19,331 nt of DNA from contig CANCLV010000018.1 of the NCBI GenBank assembly GCA_947378905.1, positions 1-19,331 on the forward strand. Reading direction: 5' to 3'. Made by a program: the position numbers and the translations under genes. Under the pieces are notes generated by a model. That model was given only the letters and a program-made list of their open reading frames with translations. It was not told the origin of the DNA and did not search any database. Positions 8,397-15,887 of this stretch are shown here, one piece after another. Within the stretch, counting starts at the first letter, position 1, and each line of letters starts with the position of its first letter. This stretch comes from Opitutia bacterium (GTDB lineage: Bacteria > Verrucomicrobiota > Verrucomicrobiia > Opitutales > UBA953).

Positions 8397-9131
8397 TTAA
8401 CGGCGACGACTGTTACCCGATCCGCCACCCTCTTCACCTTCCATGTCTTCAGGGCGTTCTTCTTCGTCCCACTTTAATTCTTTGTTCAACTTATCATCGT
8501 CTTCAACTTCAGGTAAGTCGGCGATTTCTTCCGCAGCTGAAGTAGGACGAGCAGGCTTATCGTCATCATCGTCATCTGTGGGGACTTCATGACCCGCAGG
8601 AACGAATTCTAAAATATCGGTAATTTCCTCAAAAGGATGGATGTCACGACCTTCAATCAAAGCCTGATTGCGCATGTCGCCCAATTGTTCATCCACATCC
8701 TCAATTGTTAATTTTTGTTCTAACTTGATCGTGTCGTTAATGAATTTTACGCGAAGACGAGTAATGTGTTCGAGAAAATCAGCATAAGAACCTTTTTCAC
8801 CATCTTTAACATTAGGAAGGGCGAAAAGTAATTCTTCAGAATCAAGAATATGTTCCGCCACGCGAGCGAGTCTGACGGTTTCATCTTTATCCTTCTCAAT
8901 GGAGTGAATCTGAAATGGCACAAAGGCCGCTTCAATAATTTCGTTAGAAAGACCATATTCACGCAGTGGGTCTAAATTATCGAGCACCCAAGGTAATTGA
9001 TGTGGATCGAGAATACCTAAACCATCTGGGTCATAATGTTTAGGGTCAGAATTTTCTTTCACCCACCAGCGACTAGTATCTTTTTTGAGTCTAATTGTAC
9101 ACCACGTGAGCTTTGATGAGGTAACGGCCAT
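8397..9131 (-). CDS. Uncharacterised protein with acidic low-complexity C-terminus
   Basis: 244 residues that I do not recognise. No signal peptide or membrane segment is visible. Residues 1-75 contain several tryptophans and a DPDGLGILDP stretch. About 75-165 looks mostly helical and charged. From about 180 the chain becomes strongly acidic and probably disordered, including six consecutive aspartates (186-191) and many Glu/Asp. It ends in a glycine-rich GEEGGGSGNS followed by three arginines. The ATG start and good coding character through 735 bases support a real gene. It is convergent with lnt and divergent from pyrD, so context gives no clear function. The acidic tail could mimic nucleic acid or bind basic proteins, but that is conjecture. 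Confidence 0.85.
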   Translation of the reverse strand: MAVTSSKLTWCTIRLKKDTSRWWVKENSDPKHYDPDGLGILDPHQLPWVLDNLDPLREYGLSNEIIEAAFVPFQIHSIEKDKDETVRLARVAEHILDSEELLFALPNVKDGEKGSYADFLEHITRLRVKFINDTIKLEQKLTIEDVDEQLGDMRNQALIEGRDIHPFEEITDILEFVPAGHEVPTDDDDDDKPARPTSAAEEIADLPEVEDDDKLNKELKWDEEERPEDMEGEEGGGSGNSRRR

Positions 9132-9220
9132 GGGGGAATGGATTTGTGGAAGTTCAGCGGAGAGTCAAGAGGGGTTGAAACATTGTTTGCCCGTCGAGAA
9201 GTTCTCCGCTTCCCTTTCGT

Positions 9221-9238
9221 CCTATAACAGTTTATAGG
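9221..9238 (+). promoter_or_regulatory. Hairpin over the pyrD ribosome binding region
   Basis: A perfect inverted repeat, CCTATAA (9221-9227) and TTATAGG (9232-9238) with a 4-nt CAGT loop, ends 6 nt before the pyrD ATG. The right arm contains the only purine stretch (AGG) that could act as a Shine-Dalgarno sequence, so the stem could block initiation. As DNA, the same palindrome could also be an operator. Confidence 0.4.
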
Positions 9239-9244
9239 TTTACT

Positions 9245-10297
9245 ATGTCAATTTTGTATGAAAAAGTGCTGTCTAAGGCATTTTACGCCATGAACCCTGA
9301 AACGGCCCACCAATGCGGACTGCGGGGAATGGGCCTAATCGGAAGCATTGCCCCACTTCGCTGGATTATGGAACGCGGTCTTTCTCCGGAAGGGACTAAA
9401 CCAGTGAATGTTTTTGGTTTAAAATTCCCTAATCACGTGGGTCTAGCAGCAGGGTTTGATAAAGACGGATTGGGCTGGCGCGGAGCAGCCGCCTTAGGCT
9501 TTGGTCACGTAGAAGTAGGCACCGTGACACGACACGCCCAAGCCGGAAATGAAAAACCACGCGTGTGGCGTTATCCCCAAATCAAAACCATCGTGAACGC
9601 TTATGGCTTTCCGAATCTAGGAGCCGAAGCCCTCCGCAATCGCTTAAAAAATCAACCGGGTCGCGGCCAACGTGTCTGCCCCCTTGGCATCAATATCGGG
9701 AAATCAAAAATTACTCCAATCGAAGAAGCCCAAGAGGATTATTTATTTTCTTTCAAACTGCTTGCTCCTTACGCCGATTACATGGTCGTTAATATCAGCA
9801 GCCCGAATACACCCGGACTACGCGCCCTACAAGATCGTGAACCGCTGGTTAAACTTCTCAGAACTCTCGCGGCAGAAAATAAAAATACTTTAGGTGGTCC
9901 AGTTCCTTTGCTTTTAAAAGTCGCCCCCGATTTAAACCCTGCACAGCTGGAAGACATTCTCAGTGTCGTGAGTGAAACGAAGTTTGCTGGTATCATCGCC
10001 ACTAACACGACCATTACCCGACCTCATGGAACCGAGAACTGCGAAACACGTGGTGGCTTAAGTGGAAAACCACTTCTCGAAAAATCCCTGCAAGTGGTGA
10101 GATTTTTAAGTAAAACCTCACAGGGAAAAATTCCGATCATCGGTTGCGGCGGAATAACCTGTGCTGAAGATGCAGGCCGATTCATGGACGAAGGTGCGTC
10201 CCTCGTACAAGTCTACTCAGGATTAGTTTTTCGCGGACCAGGCTTAGCTCAAGAAATCGCCCAAGGCCTTTCTTGGCGTCAGCGTACCTGGATTTAA
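9245..10297 (+). CDS. pyrD: Dihydroorotate dehydrogenase, quinone-dependent (class 2)
   Basis: FMN enzyme that oxidises dihydroorotate to orotate and passes electrons to membrane quinones; fourth step of UMP synthesis, acting at the inner face of the inner membrane. The 350-residue length and the N-terminal extension (YEKVLSKAFYAMNPETAH) before the barrel are class 2 features. GLAAGFDKDG lies at about 66-75. NISSPNTPGL at 183-192 holds the class 2 catalytic serine, S186 by comparison with E. coli Ser175. LLLKVAPDL, NTTITRP, RGGLSGKPL and the phosphate-binding GCGGI and YSGLVFRGPG motifs follow in order. The gene stands alone, between a divergent unknown gene and a convergent SOUL-type gene. 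A hairpin overlaps its probable ribosome binding site. Confidence 0.96.
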   Translation: MSILYEKVLSKAFYAMNPETAHQCGLRGMGLIGSIAPLRWIMERGLSPEGTKPVNVFGLKFPNHVGLAAGFDKDGLGWRGAAALGFGHVEVGTVTRHAQAGNEKPRVWRYPQIKTIVNAYGFPNLGAEALRNRLKNQPGRGQRVCPLGINIGKSKITPIEEAQEDYLFSFKLLAPYADYMVVNISSPNTPGLRALQDREPLVKLLRTLAAENKNTLGGPVPLLLKVAPDLNPAQLEDILSVVSETKFAGIIATNTTITRPHGTENCETRGGLSGKPLLEKSLQVVRFLSKTSQGKIPIIGCGGITCAEDAGRFMDEGASLVQVYSGLVFRGPGLAQEIAQGLSWRQRTWI

Positions 10298-10308
10298 TTA
10301 AGGTTAAA

Positions 10309-10857
10309 TTAATTTTTAACTTTAACGGGAATATGTACCTCTGACTGTTTTAAGAAAAACGGTACAAAAGGACTATTCCAGTAGACGGCGTAGGGCTCGC
10401 CAACGACTTCAATTTGCGGCTGAGATTTCAACCAGTCTTGTAAACGCGTTAATCCCTCCTCGTAGTTTTCTTTCGAGTAAGAACCACGAATGCCAACTGC
10501 AACCACGGTCCGAGCCTCTAAATTTAGCAATTCAACTTCTGTGCCTGGTTTCAAATCGGCACGCACGGCCGAATTTGCATCCATATAAAATATCATCACT
10601 CCTGGATTTATTTTTGCCTCGACGGGGGCAGTCATCGGAATTTCTTTTTCGCGTATATAATTAAAAAGTTTTCCGAAAAGTTTATTATTCGCGGAGAAAT
10701 AGGGCTGCTCTGATTTTGAAATCATCAAGCGTGCCGCCGGCAACTCCTTCACCTCGATTTGCCCAGGGGCCGTACGCGCATAAGCTTCACCCTCGGTGGC
10801 ACTGGCAAAACTTGGGATAATGGATGACATAATGATAAGAAATTGGGGTAGTTTCAT
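10309..10857 (-). CDS. Exported SOUL family heme-binding-like protein
   Basis: 182 residues from the ATG at 10857, chosen because it begins a good signal peptide: MKLPQFLIIMSSIIPSFASA, with likely cleavage after ASA. A GTG at 10902 would add 15 residues in front and spoil the signal. The mature part matches the SOUL/HBP family: FGKLFNYIREKEIPMTAPVE contains the family hallmark IPMTAPV, and YWNSPFVPFFLKQSEVHIPV matches the conserved end. Members bind heme or related tetrapyrroles in some organisms, but the histidine used in eukaryotic SOUL is not obvious here, so heme binding is unproved. It converges on pyrD with 11 bp between them and is divergent from the DUF502-recO unit. Confidence 0.85.
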   Translation of the reverse strand: MKLPQFLIIMSSIIPSFASATEGEAYARTAPGQIEVKELPAARLMISKSEQPYFSANNKLFGKLFNYIREKEIPMTAPVEAKINPGVMIFYMDANSAVRADLKPGTEVELLNLEARTVVAVGIRGSYSKENYEEGLTRLQDWLKSQPQIEVVGEPYAVYWNSPFVPFFLKQSEVHIPVKVKN

Positions 10858-10949
10858 CACTATTAACTTATCCAATAAATCAAGGTTTGCAAACCCACTC
10901 ACACGATTGACGCTTACGGCCGACTCGGTATTAAGGAATCAGTTAAAAC

Positions 10950-11630
10950 ATGCCCAATCTTAAACCAAAAACTTCTTTCGGATCACTCCTCGGTCACAAT
11001 TTCCTGACCGGCCTGTTCCTCGTTTTACCTATCGGGCTAACACTTTACGTCGTCACCATTTTAATCGGACTCGTTGCCTCACCCGTTCAGACTTTAATCC
11101 AAAATTTATTACCCTTTTTCTATGATGAGAATGCGAAGCTTCCTGACTTCCAATCAGGCCCCTCGCACCTCGCCCTCGTTCTGATTTCGGCGCTCATCAT
11201 GGCCGTCATCCTCATCGTACTAGGATGGCTCTCTAAGCGTATCTTCGGAAAAATATTTAATAACTGGGTTAATAGCATCGTGGAACGCATGCCCGGACTT
11301 GGGGCGCTTTATAATACAATCCGCCAAATGGTCGACGCCTTGAGCGGAAGAAATAAAGATACTTTCCGACGCGTAGTGCTCGTACAATACCCACGTCCCG
11401 GCTGCTGGAGTATTGCTTTTATCACCAACGAACAGCCCAGCATACTTTCCGAAGCCATCGGCGAAAAAGTGGTTAATGTATTTGTGCCCTCTGCCCCAGC
11501 CCCCACCGCTGGATTTGTATTACAAGTGAAAGCCGATGAAATTAAGGAAACGAAACTAACCGTCACAGAAGCTTTAGGACTTTTAATGAGTTTCGGCTCA
11601 GTCGTGCCTCAGCCCAAAAACAAAGAGTAA
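10950..11630 (+). CDS. DUF502 family inner-membrane protein
   Basis: 226 residues that match the DUF502 family, a widespread bacterial membrane protein of unknown function. There are two membrane segments, about 17-44 (LTGLFLVLPIGLTLYVVTIL) and 74-96. Between and after them come the family signatures VERMPGLGALYNTIRQMVD (about 111-129), VVLVQYPRPGCWSIAFITNE (142-161) and VFVPSAPAPTAGFVLQV (177-193). Family members usually have VEYPR.G.WSIGF.T and VFVPTTPNPTSG, so the match is close. It leads a tight unit: recO begins 6 nt after its stop. Being first, its expression probably sets that of the repair genes, though no functional link is known. Confidence 0.9.
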   Translation: MPNLKPKTSFGSLLGHNFLTGLFLVLPIGLTLYVVTILIGLVASPVQTLIQNLLPFFYDENAKLPDFQSGPSHLALVLISALIMAVILIVLGWLSKRIFGKIFNNWVNSIVERMPGLGALYNTIRQMVDALSGRNKDTFRRVVLVQYPRPGCWSIAFITNEQPSILSEAIGEKVVNVFVPSAPAPTAGFVLQVKADEIKETKLTVTEALGLLMSFGSVVPQPKNKE

Positions 11631-11636
11631 CTACGA

Positions 11637-12239
11637 ATGTCATCGGCCACACTGCGCTGTCTCATTCTCGGACGTGATCCCTCGGGAGAATCTCACACTC
11701 TTTTAACTTTTCTAGAACCTCAACAAGGCCTGGAACGTTGCTTAATTCGCCTGACACGAAGCAAGACGACTACGGCTCCCGATTTATTTGATGAGTGCGA
11801 AATACAAATTGAAAAATCTAAAGATGGCGGCACCCGCTTCGCTAAAGATTATCGATTAATCACCCGTCACCTAGGCATCGCTAAAAACCACCGCACACTC
11901 GAGCGGGCTTGTCGCCTCGCCTCGATGATTCGAAAAAATCCACCACCACCTGAGTCCGCTCAAGTCTGTTATCGCATCGCGATGGAAACTTTTGCCGCCA
12001 TGGCCGAACGTCCTCGCCCCGATGCAGCTTACTTCAAAGGTCTGTGGTTAATGATTAAAGACGGTGGCTGGCCCGTTCACGAACATTGGCTCACCCGCCT
12101 AGGCAATCGACAAGAGTCCGCCGGCAACATTTTAACTCAGCCTCTCGATGCTCAAACCTGCGACGAAGAAACCATAGCAAAACTCTCGACCGATTTAGAA
12201 CATTGGGCCGCCGGAGAAATTCACTTCGTTCTGCCGTAA
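11637..12239 (+). CDS. recO: RecO-like DNA repair protein (divergent)
   Basis: RecO helps load RecA on SSB-coated single-stranded DNA in the RecFOR pathway and anneals strands. This 200-residue protein resembles it in outline. The N-terminal CLILGRDPSGESHTLLTFLE looks like the OB-fold start (typically LVLGR..GE.DRLLTLL), and KDYRLITRHLGI resembles the segment that leads into the helical domain. FKGLWLMIKDGGWPVHE matches the F.L.LL...GY..E region. It is shorter than the usual 230-250 residues, and the cysteines of zinc-bearing RecO proteins are not in a cluster. Its stop and the helicase start share one base (TAATG), which implies coupled translation with another DNA-repair-type protein. RecO is my best reading; it is not certain. 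Confidence 0.66.
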   Translation: MSSATLRCLILGRDPSGESHTLLTFLEPQQGLERCLIRLTRSKTTTAPDLFDECEIQIEKSKDGGTRFAKDYRLITRHLGIAKNHRTLERACRLASMIRKNPPPPESAQVCYRIAMETFAAMAERPRPDAAYFKGLWLMIKDGGWPVHEHWLTRLGNRQESAGNILTQPLDAQTCDEETIAKLSTDLEHWAAGEIHFVLP

Positions 12240-14536
12240 TGCGTATTGATATTAAAACCAAGCGTATTGAGGTCAGCGCACAAGAGTTTGCTACCTTTCG
12301 CCCTGGCCCTACCGCAGGCTCTGGTAGCTCACCTTGGCGTGCCGAGGCTGGGCGACAGTGGCACGAAACCCTTCGACTGCACGCTGATGCCGAAAATAAT
12401 CAGTGGGAATTTGAAAAGTCTATCGCCTGTGAAATCAAAGTACTCGGCTGGATTGTTTGTATCACCGGCCGAACGGATCAATGGCGCGAAGAAAACGGCG
12501 ATGTCACCATTCGCGAAATAAAAACCGTCACGGTATCATTACCACGTAAAACAGAATTTCTACGCGAGCGTTATCCACATCACTTTCTTCAACTGGGTAT
12601 CTATTGCCACGCCGCACGTATTCTACCGAATATCAAAAGTGTCGTTGGCGAACTGGTCTTTGTTGACCCTAAAGATGGCACTAAACAAACACTACCCTTA
12701 CCAGACAGCGCCGAAAGCGATTTATTAAATCAGGCTGAAGTTCTCGCAAGCCACGCCGAAAATCGTCGGGCCAGCCACGCTCGATTACTACTTCTCCCCG
12801 ATCGTTTGCCTTTTAAAGACGCACCCCGCGTCGAATGGCTACAGGCTTGCGCAGATCTCGATCAAGCTGCTCTTGAATCGCCTATCCGACTCATGGTTGC
12901 CCCTACGGGTTTCGGTAAAACCTCAGCCGCCCTACGACACGGACTTGCACTCCTAAGAAGCGGTCGTGTCGGCCGCTTACTTTATCTGACTGGTAAAGGA
13001 ACTGGCCAATTACAAGTTTTGGCCGAGCTAAGACGTTTAGCTAAATCGACTGAACTCAGCGGCATGGTTCTTCGTCCACGCAGTGAACATGAAATCGATG
13101 GCCTCACCGATGACCCAGAAGAGATTCGTAAAAACTGGGCGCGTGCAGCTATCGACCCACAAGCCCTACTCGCCGATGGTGCAGAGTTAAGACGTATTAG
13201 AGAAATAGGAAAAATTGCTGGCGTGCCACCCTGGGATATTACCAAAGCGATGCTTGGTCACGCCGACGTCATAATCTGTGATTATAATTATGTCTTCTCT
13301 CCGCGTAATCGCTCAGCACTGGAAACGATTCCAGGTTGGAACGACCACGACACGATGCTGATCGTTGATGAAGCTCATAATCTTCCCGAGCGTGCCGCTG
13401 AATGTTTATCACTTCGTGACGACGCTCAATCAGCGGCGGATTTTAGTTTCACCTTAACCAAGTTTCGCGCGCCCGAGCCCTGGTGCCTAGCTACCCAAGC
13501 TTGGGCCGATTTCGTGGGGCGACTTCCTAAAGCCGACACACTTTCACCTGATGATCGTCTGGAAGCCATGACGTTGACCGAAAAACTTGCACCCTTAGGC
13601 AATACCTTCCCCATCGATTTAGATAACCTGCCCGAAGAAGCACGCACGGCAGTTTGGAATGCTACCTTGTGGTCACAAAGACTCGAAGAGGCCGATTTGG
13701 GCTGGCTTCTTTGGTCGCCCAATGCCGGTCAAATCAATCTAGATTGTTTAACCGCCGCCAAAGCTACAGGCGAAAGACTGCAATCGTTTGCCCATGTATT
13801 ACTCATGACCGCAACGCCCGGACCTCGCGGTGCCTTAGCCTCGGAATGTGGATTAAACAACGACCACATCATGCGCGTCGACGCCCTCGCACCTTGGCGA
13901 CAAGGTGCCTACACGGTCGCGATTGATGGTCGGATTGATACGCGCTTAAAAACTCGTGAGAGTCACCACCAACGTACCGCTCAATCATTAATAAAACTTT
14001 CCCAAGAAGGCTCAGTGGCAGCATTCTTCCCTTCGTACAAGTATGCTGAATCGATTGTTGAAGAGATTAAAAAAATAAATTCCGACACATCAATCGCCTT
14101 ACAACCTCGTGGTCTCGGACCCGATGGCACCGCACGCTTCGTCGATGATTCATTGAGAACATCCACCATTCTTTGCTTAATCCTCGGCGGATCGTTGGGC
14201 GAAGGGGTCGATTTGCTCGGTGGAAAAATTCGCTCCGCAGTTGTCATTGGTCCCGCACTCCCTGAGGTGAATGCACTCCAAGAAGCCCGCAGAAAAATGT
14301 TCGTTGAAGACGGCGCAGAAGACGCTTTCGCCCTAGCCTATGTGCGCCCAGGCATGCGCAAAGTAAACCAAGCACTCGGACGACTCGTTCGAGCCCCTGG
14401 ACACACCGCCCGTGTGCTACTCCACTGCCGTCGCTTCGCCGACGAGACTTATAAAAATCTCTTATCGACTGAATACGGCGACCCAGAAGTTCTCATCGAT
14501 GATGAAAGCTTCCGGGAATGGGTTAAGAAAAGTTAA
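12239..14536 (+). CDS. PD-(D/E)XK nuclease domain fused to XPD/DinG-type DEAH helicase
   Basis: 765 residues. The N-terminal domain (about 1-150) carries a RecB/Cas4-like nuclease motif set: H42, D80 in GRTDQW, E93-x-K95 in REIKT, and Q118-x3-Y122. A superfamily 2 helicase follows: Walker A PTGFGKT (222-228), ADVIICDYNYVF before the DEAH box (377-380), MTATP (motif III), FFPSYKY, GGSLGEGVDL, and QALGRLVR (711-718, motif VI). The order and ADVIICDYNY place it in the XPD/DinG group. Proteins of that group often bind a 4Fe-4S cluster by four cysteines between Walker A and DEAH; here that stretch has a single cysteine (C347), so the cluster is absent. The start is the ATG at 12239, which overlaps the recO stop; the frame is open to 12086, inside recO. 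A DNA repair or strand-processing role is inferred. Confidence 0.88.
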   Translation: MRIDIKTKRIEVSAQEFATFRPGPTAGSGSSPWRAEAGRQWHETLRLHADAENNQWEFEKSIACEIKVLGWIVCITGRTDQWREENGDVTIREIKTVTVSLPRKTEFLRERYPHHFLQLGIYCHAARILPNIKSVVGELVFVDPKDGTKQTLPLPDSAESDLLNQAEVLASHAENRRASHARLLLLPDRLPFKDAPRVEWLQACADLDQAALESPIRLMVAPTGFGKTSAALRHGLALLRSGRVGRLLYLTGKGTGQLQVLAELRRLAKSTELSGMVLRPRSEHEIDGLTDDPEEIRKNWARAAIDPQALLADGAELRRIREIGKIAGVPPWDITKAMLGHADVIICDYNYVFSPRNRSALETIPGWNDHDTMLIVDEAHNLPERAAECLSLRDDAQSAADFSFTLTKFRAPEPWCLATQAWADFVGRLPKADTLSPDDRLEAMTLTEKLAPLGNTFPIDLDNLPEEARTAVWNATLWSQRLEEADLGWLLWSPNAGQINLDCLTAAKATGERLQSFAHVLLMTATPGPRGALASECGLNNDHIMRVDALAPWRQGAYTVAIDGRIDTRLKTRESHHQRTAQSLIKLSQEGSVAAFFPSYKYAESIVEEIKKINSDTSIALQPRGLGPDGTARFVDDSLRTSTILCLILGGSLGEGVDLLGGKIRSAVVIGPALPEVNALQEARRKMFVEDGAEDAFALAYVRPGMRKVNQALGRLVRAPGHTARVLLHCRRFADETYKNLLSTEYGDPEVLIDDESFREWVKKS

Positions 14537-15183
14537 ACCTTTCCGAAAATACGACTCATCGGGAATCTAACCTTCTTCATCGCCGCGTATTTATCTTCGG
14601 CGGAACGATATCCCACTGCACAGGCAACCATGGTTTCATAACCACTACCCTTGAGTCCAAGAATATCATCGTAGGCAGCTGGATCGATTCCTTCAAGTGC
14701 ACAGGTATCAACACCAATTACACCAGCAGCGGCCATAAATTGTCCTAGGGCAATGTAAACTTGGCGAGCAGCCCATTCTTTTTGGGCGGTAGCATCTTTA
14801 CCTTTAACCACACCACCAATCATCATTTGACGGTAGGCTTCAATTTTATCCGCCTCAACTTTTCGCTCAGAAACCATTAAGTCAAAAAAGTCTTGAACGT
14901 CTTTTTCAGTCATTTCAGTTCGACGAGTAAAGACAACTAAGTGAGAAGCGTCGGTTACTTGCGATTGATTCCAAGAAACCGGACGCAACTTCGCACGAAT
15001 TTCTGGATTTTCGACAATGATAAATTTCCAAGGCTGTAATCCGTATGATGACGGAGCTAATTGTAGAGATTTTTCTAGCGCCGACCAAGTTGCTGCAGGT
15101 AATTTCTTGGTGTCGAAAAGTTTGGTCGCATAACGCCATTCTAAAGCAGAAATTAATTGGGCAGGAGAAGTAGTGGGTTGCAT
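14533..15183 (-). CDS. Nitroreductase family NAD(P)H-dependent oxidoreductase
   Basis: 216 residues from the ATG at 15183; a TTG start at 15198 would add five residues without reason. This is the FMN-binding nitroreductase fold. RYATKLFD and LAPSSYGLQPWKFIIV near the N-terminus are the FMN-contacting motifs, and GVDTCALEGIDPAAYDDILGL with SGYETMVACAVGYRSAEDKYA near the end matches the NfsB-like subgroup. Such enzymes reduce nitro compounds, quinones or flavins with NAD(P)H in the cytosol; the natural substrate is unknown. It is 38 bp downstream of lolD on the same strand, so read-through from the lysS-lol run is possible. Its stop codon overlaps the convergent helicase stop within a shared TTAA. 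Confidence 0.93.
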   Translation of the reverse strand: MQPTTSPAQLISALEWRYATKLFDTKKLPAATWSALEKSLQLAPSSYGLQPWKFIIVENPEIRAKLRPVSWNQSQVTDASHLVVFTRRTEMTEKDVQDFFDLMVSERKVEADKIEAYRQMMIGGVVKGKDATAQKEWAARQVYIALGQFMAAAGVIGVDTCALEGIDPAAYDDILGLKGSGYETMVACAVGYRSAEDKYAAMKKVRFPMSRIFGKV

Positions 15184-15221
15184 AGTTCCCACATACAAAT
15201 CAGTTCGAAACCCTTGTCAAA

Positions 15222-15887
15222 TTAGCCCGGAGATAAAACGCCTTTAGTCAGCAACAACTGTCTTTGCGTGCGTTCAGCGAACTCACGGCTGTGTGTTACC
15301 AAAATCAGAGCCATTTGCTTTTTAGCCACAATACCGAGCAATAAATTAATGATTTGCTGGCCGGTGGCTTCGTCTAAGTTACCCGTTGGCTCATCCGCTA
15401 GAACAATGGTTGGGTCGTTAATTAGTGCACGGGCAATAGCCACACGCTGACATTCCCCTCCCGAGAGTTGAGATGGATAATGATTTAAGCGTGAACCGAG
15501 GCCGACAGACTCAATTAACGTGCGGGCTTTAAATTCAGCATCTGGCGTACCCAGAATTTTGGCCGCCAGCATAACATTCTCCAAGGTATTCAACTCAGGC
15601 ATAAGTTGAAAATTCTGAAAAACAAATCCGACACCGTGTCCTAAATGTAAATGCGGAGAAACGAGGCCTTGAGATTTTAAATCAATCAAGACTTCACCCG
15701 CATCAGGTGCTTCAAGCCCACCAAGTAATTGCAGTAGCGTCGTCTTACCCGACCCCGAAAGACCACGAATAGAAACGGATTCACCTTCATTAACCGTTAA
15801 GTTAATCGAACGTAAAACATCGAGCGAACCGGCTGCCGTCGAGAAAGACTTTTTCAGATCCTTAGCTTCTAATAATACTTTAGACAT
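15222..15887 (-). CDS. lolD: LolD-type ABC transporter ATP-binding protein
   Basis: ATPase that powers release of outer-membrane lipoproteins from the inner membrane. At 221 residues it is a normal LolD/MacB-class length. Walker A GLSGSGKTT is at 42-50, the Q-loop glutamine is Q91 in FVFQNFQL, the signature is LSGGECQR (141-148), Walker B and catalytic glutamate are in LADEPTG (D165, E166), and the switch histidine is H199. The cysteine in the signature replaces the more usual arginine or glutamine and should be tolerated. It starts inside the end of the permease gene with an 8-nt overlap, so the two are translationally coupled. The LolD identity rests partly on this pairing; the FtsE/MacB class has similar ATPases. 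Confidence 0.92.
   Translation of the reverse strand: MSKVLLEAKDLKKSFSTAAGSLDVLRSINLTVNEGESVSIRGLSGSGKTTLLQLLGGLEAPDAGEVLIDLKSQGLVSPHLHLGHGVGFVFQNFQLMPELNTLENVMLAAKILGTPDAEFKARTLIESVGLGSRLNHYPSQLSGGECQRVAIARALINDPTIVLADEPTGNLDEATGQQIINLLLGIVAKKQMALILVTHSREFAERTQRQLLLTKGVLSPG

Noticed and set aside
10294..10317. AT-only inverted repeat (TTAATT/AATTAA) followed by five T after pyrD
   Set aside because: The stem has six A-T pairs only and a 7-nt loop, too weak to call a terminator in an AT-rich gap.
12086..12238. Longer helicase start inside recO
   Set aside because: The added residues are arginine/serine rich, typical of an out-of-frame reading of recO. The ATG at 12239 overlaps the recO stop and begins a sensible domain.
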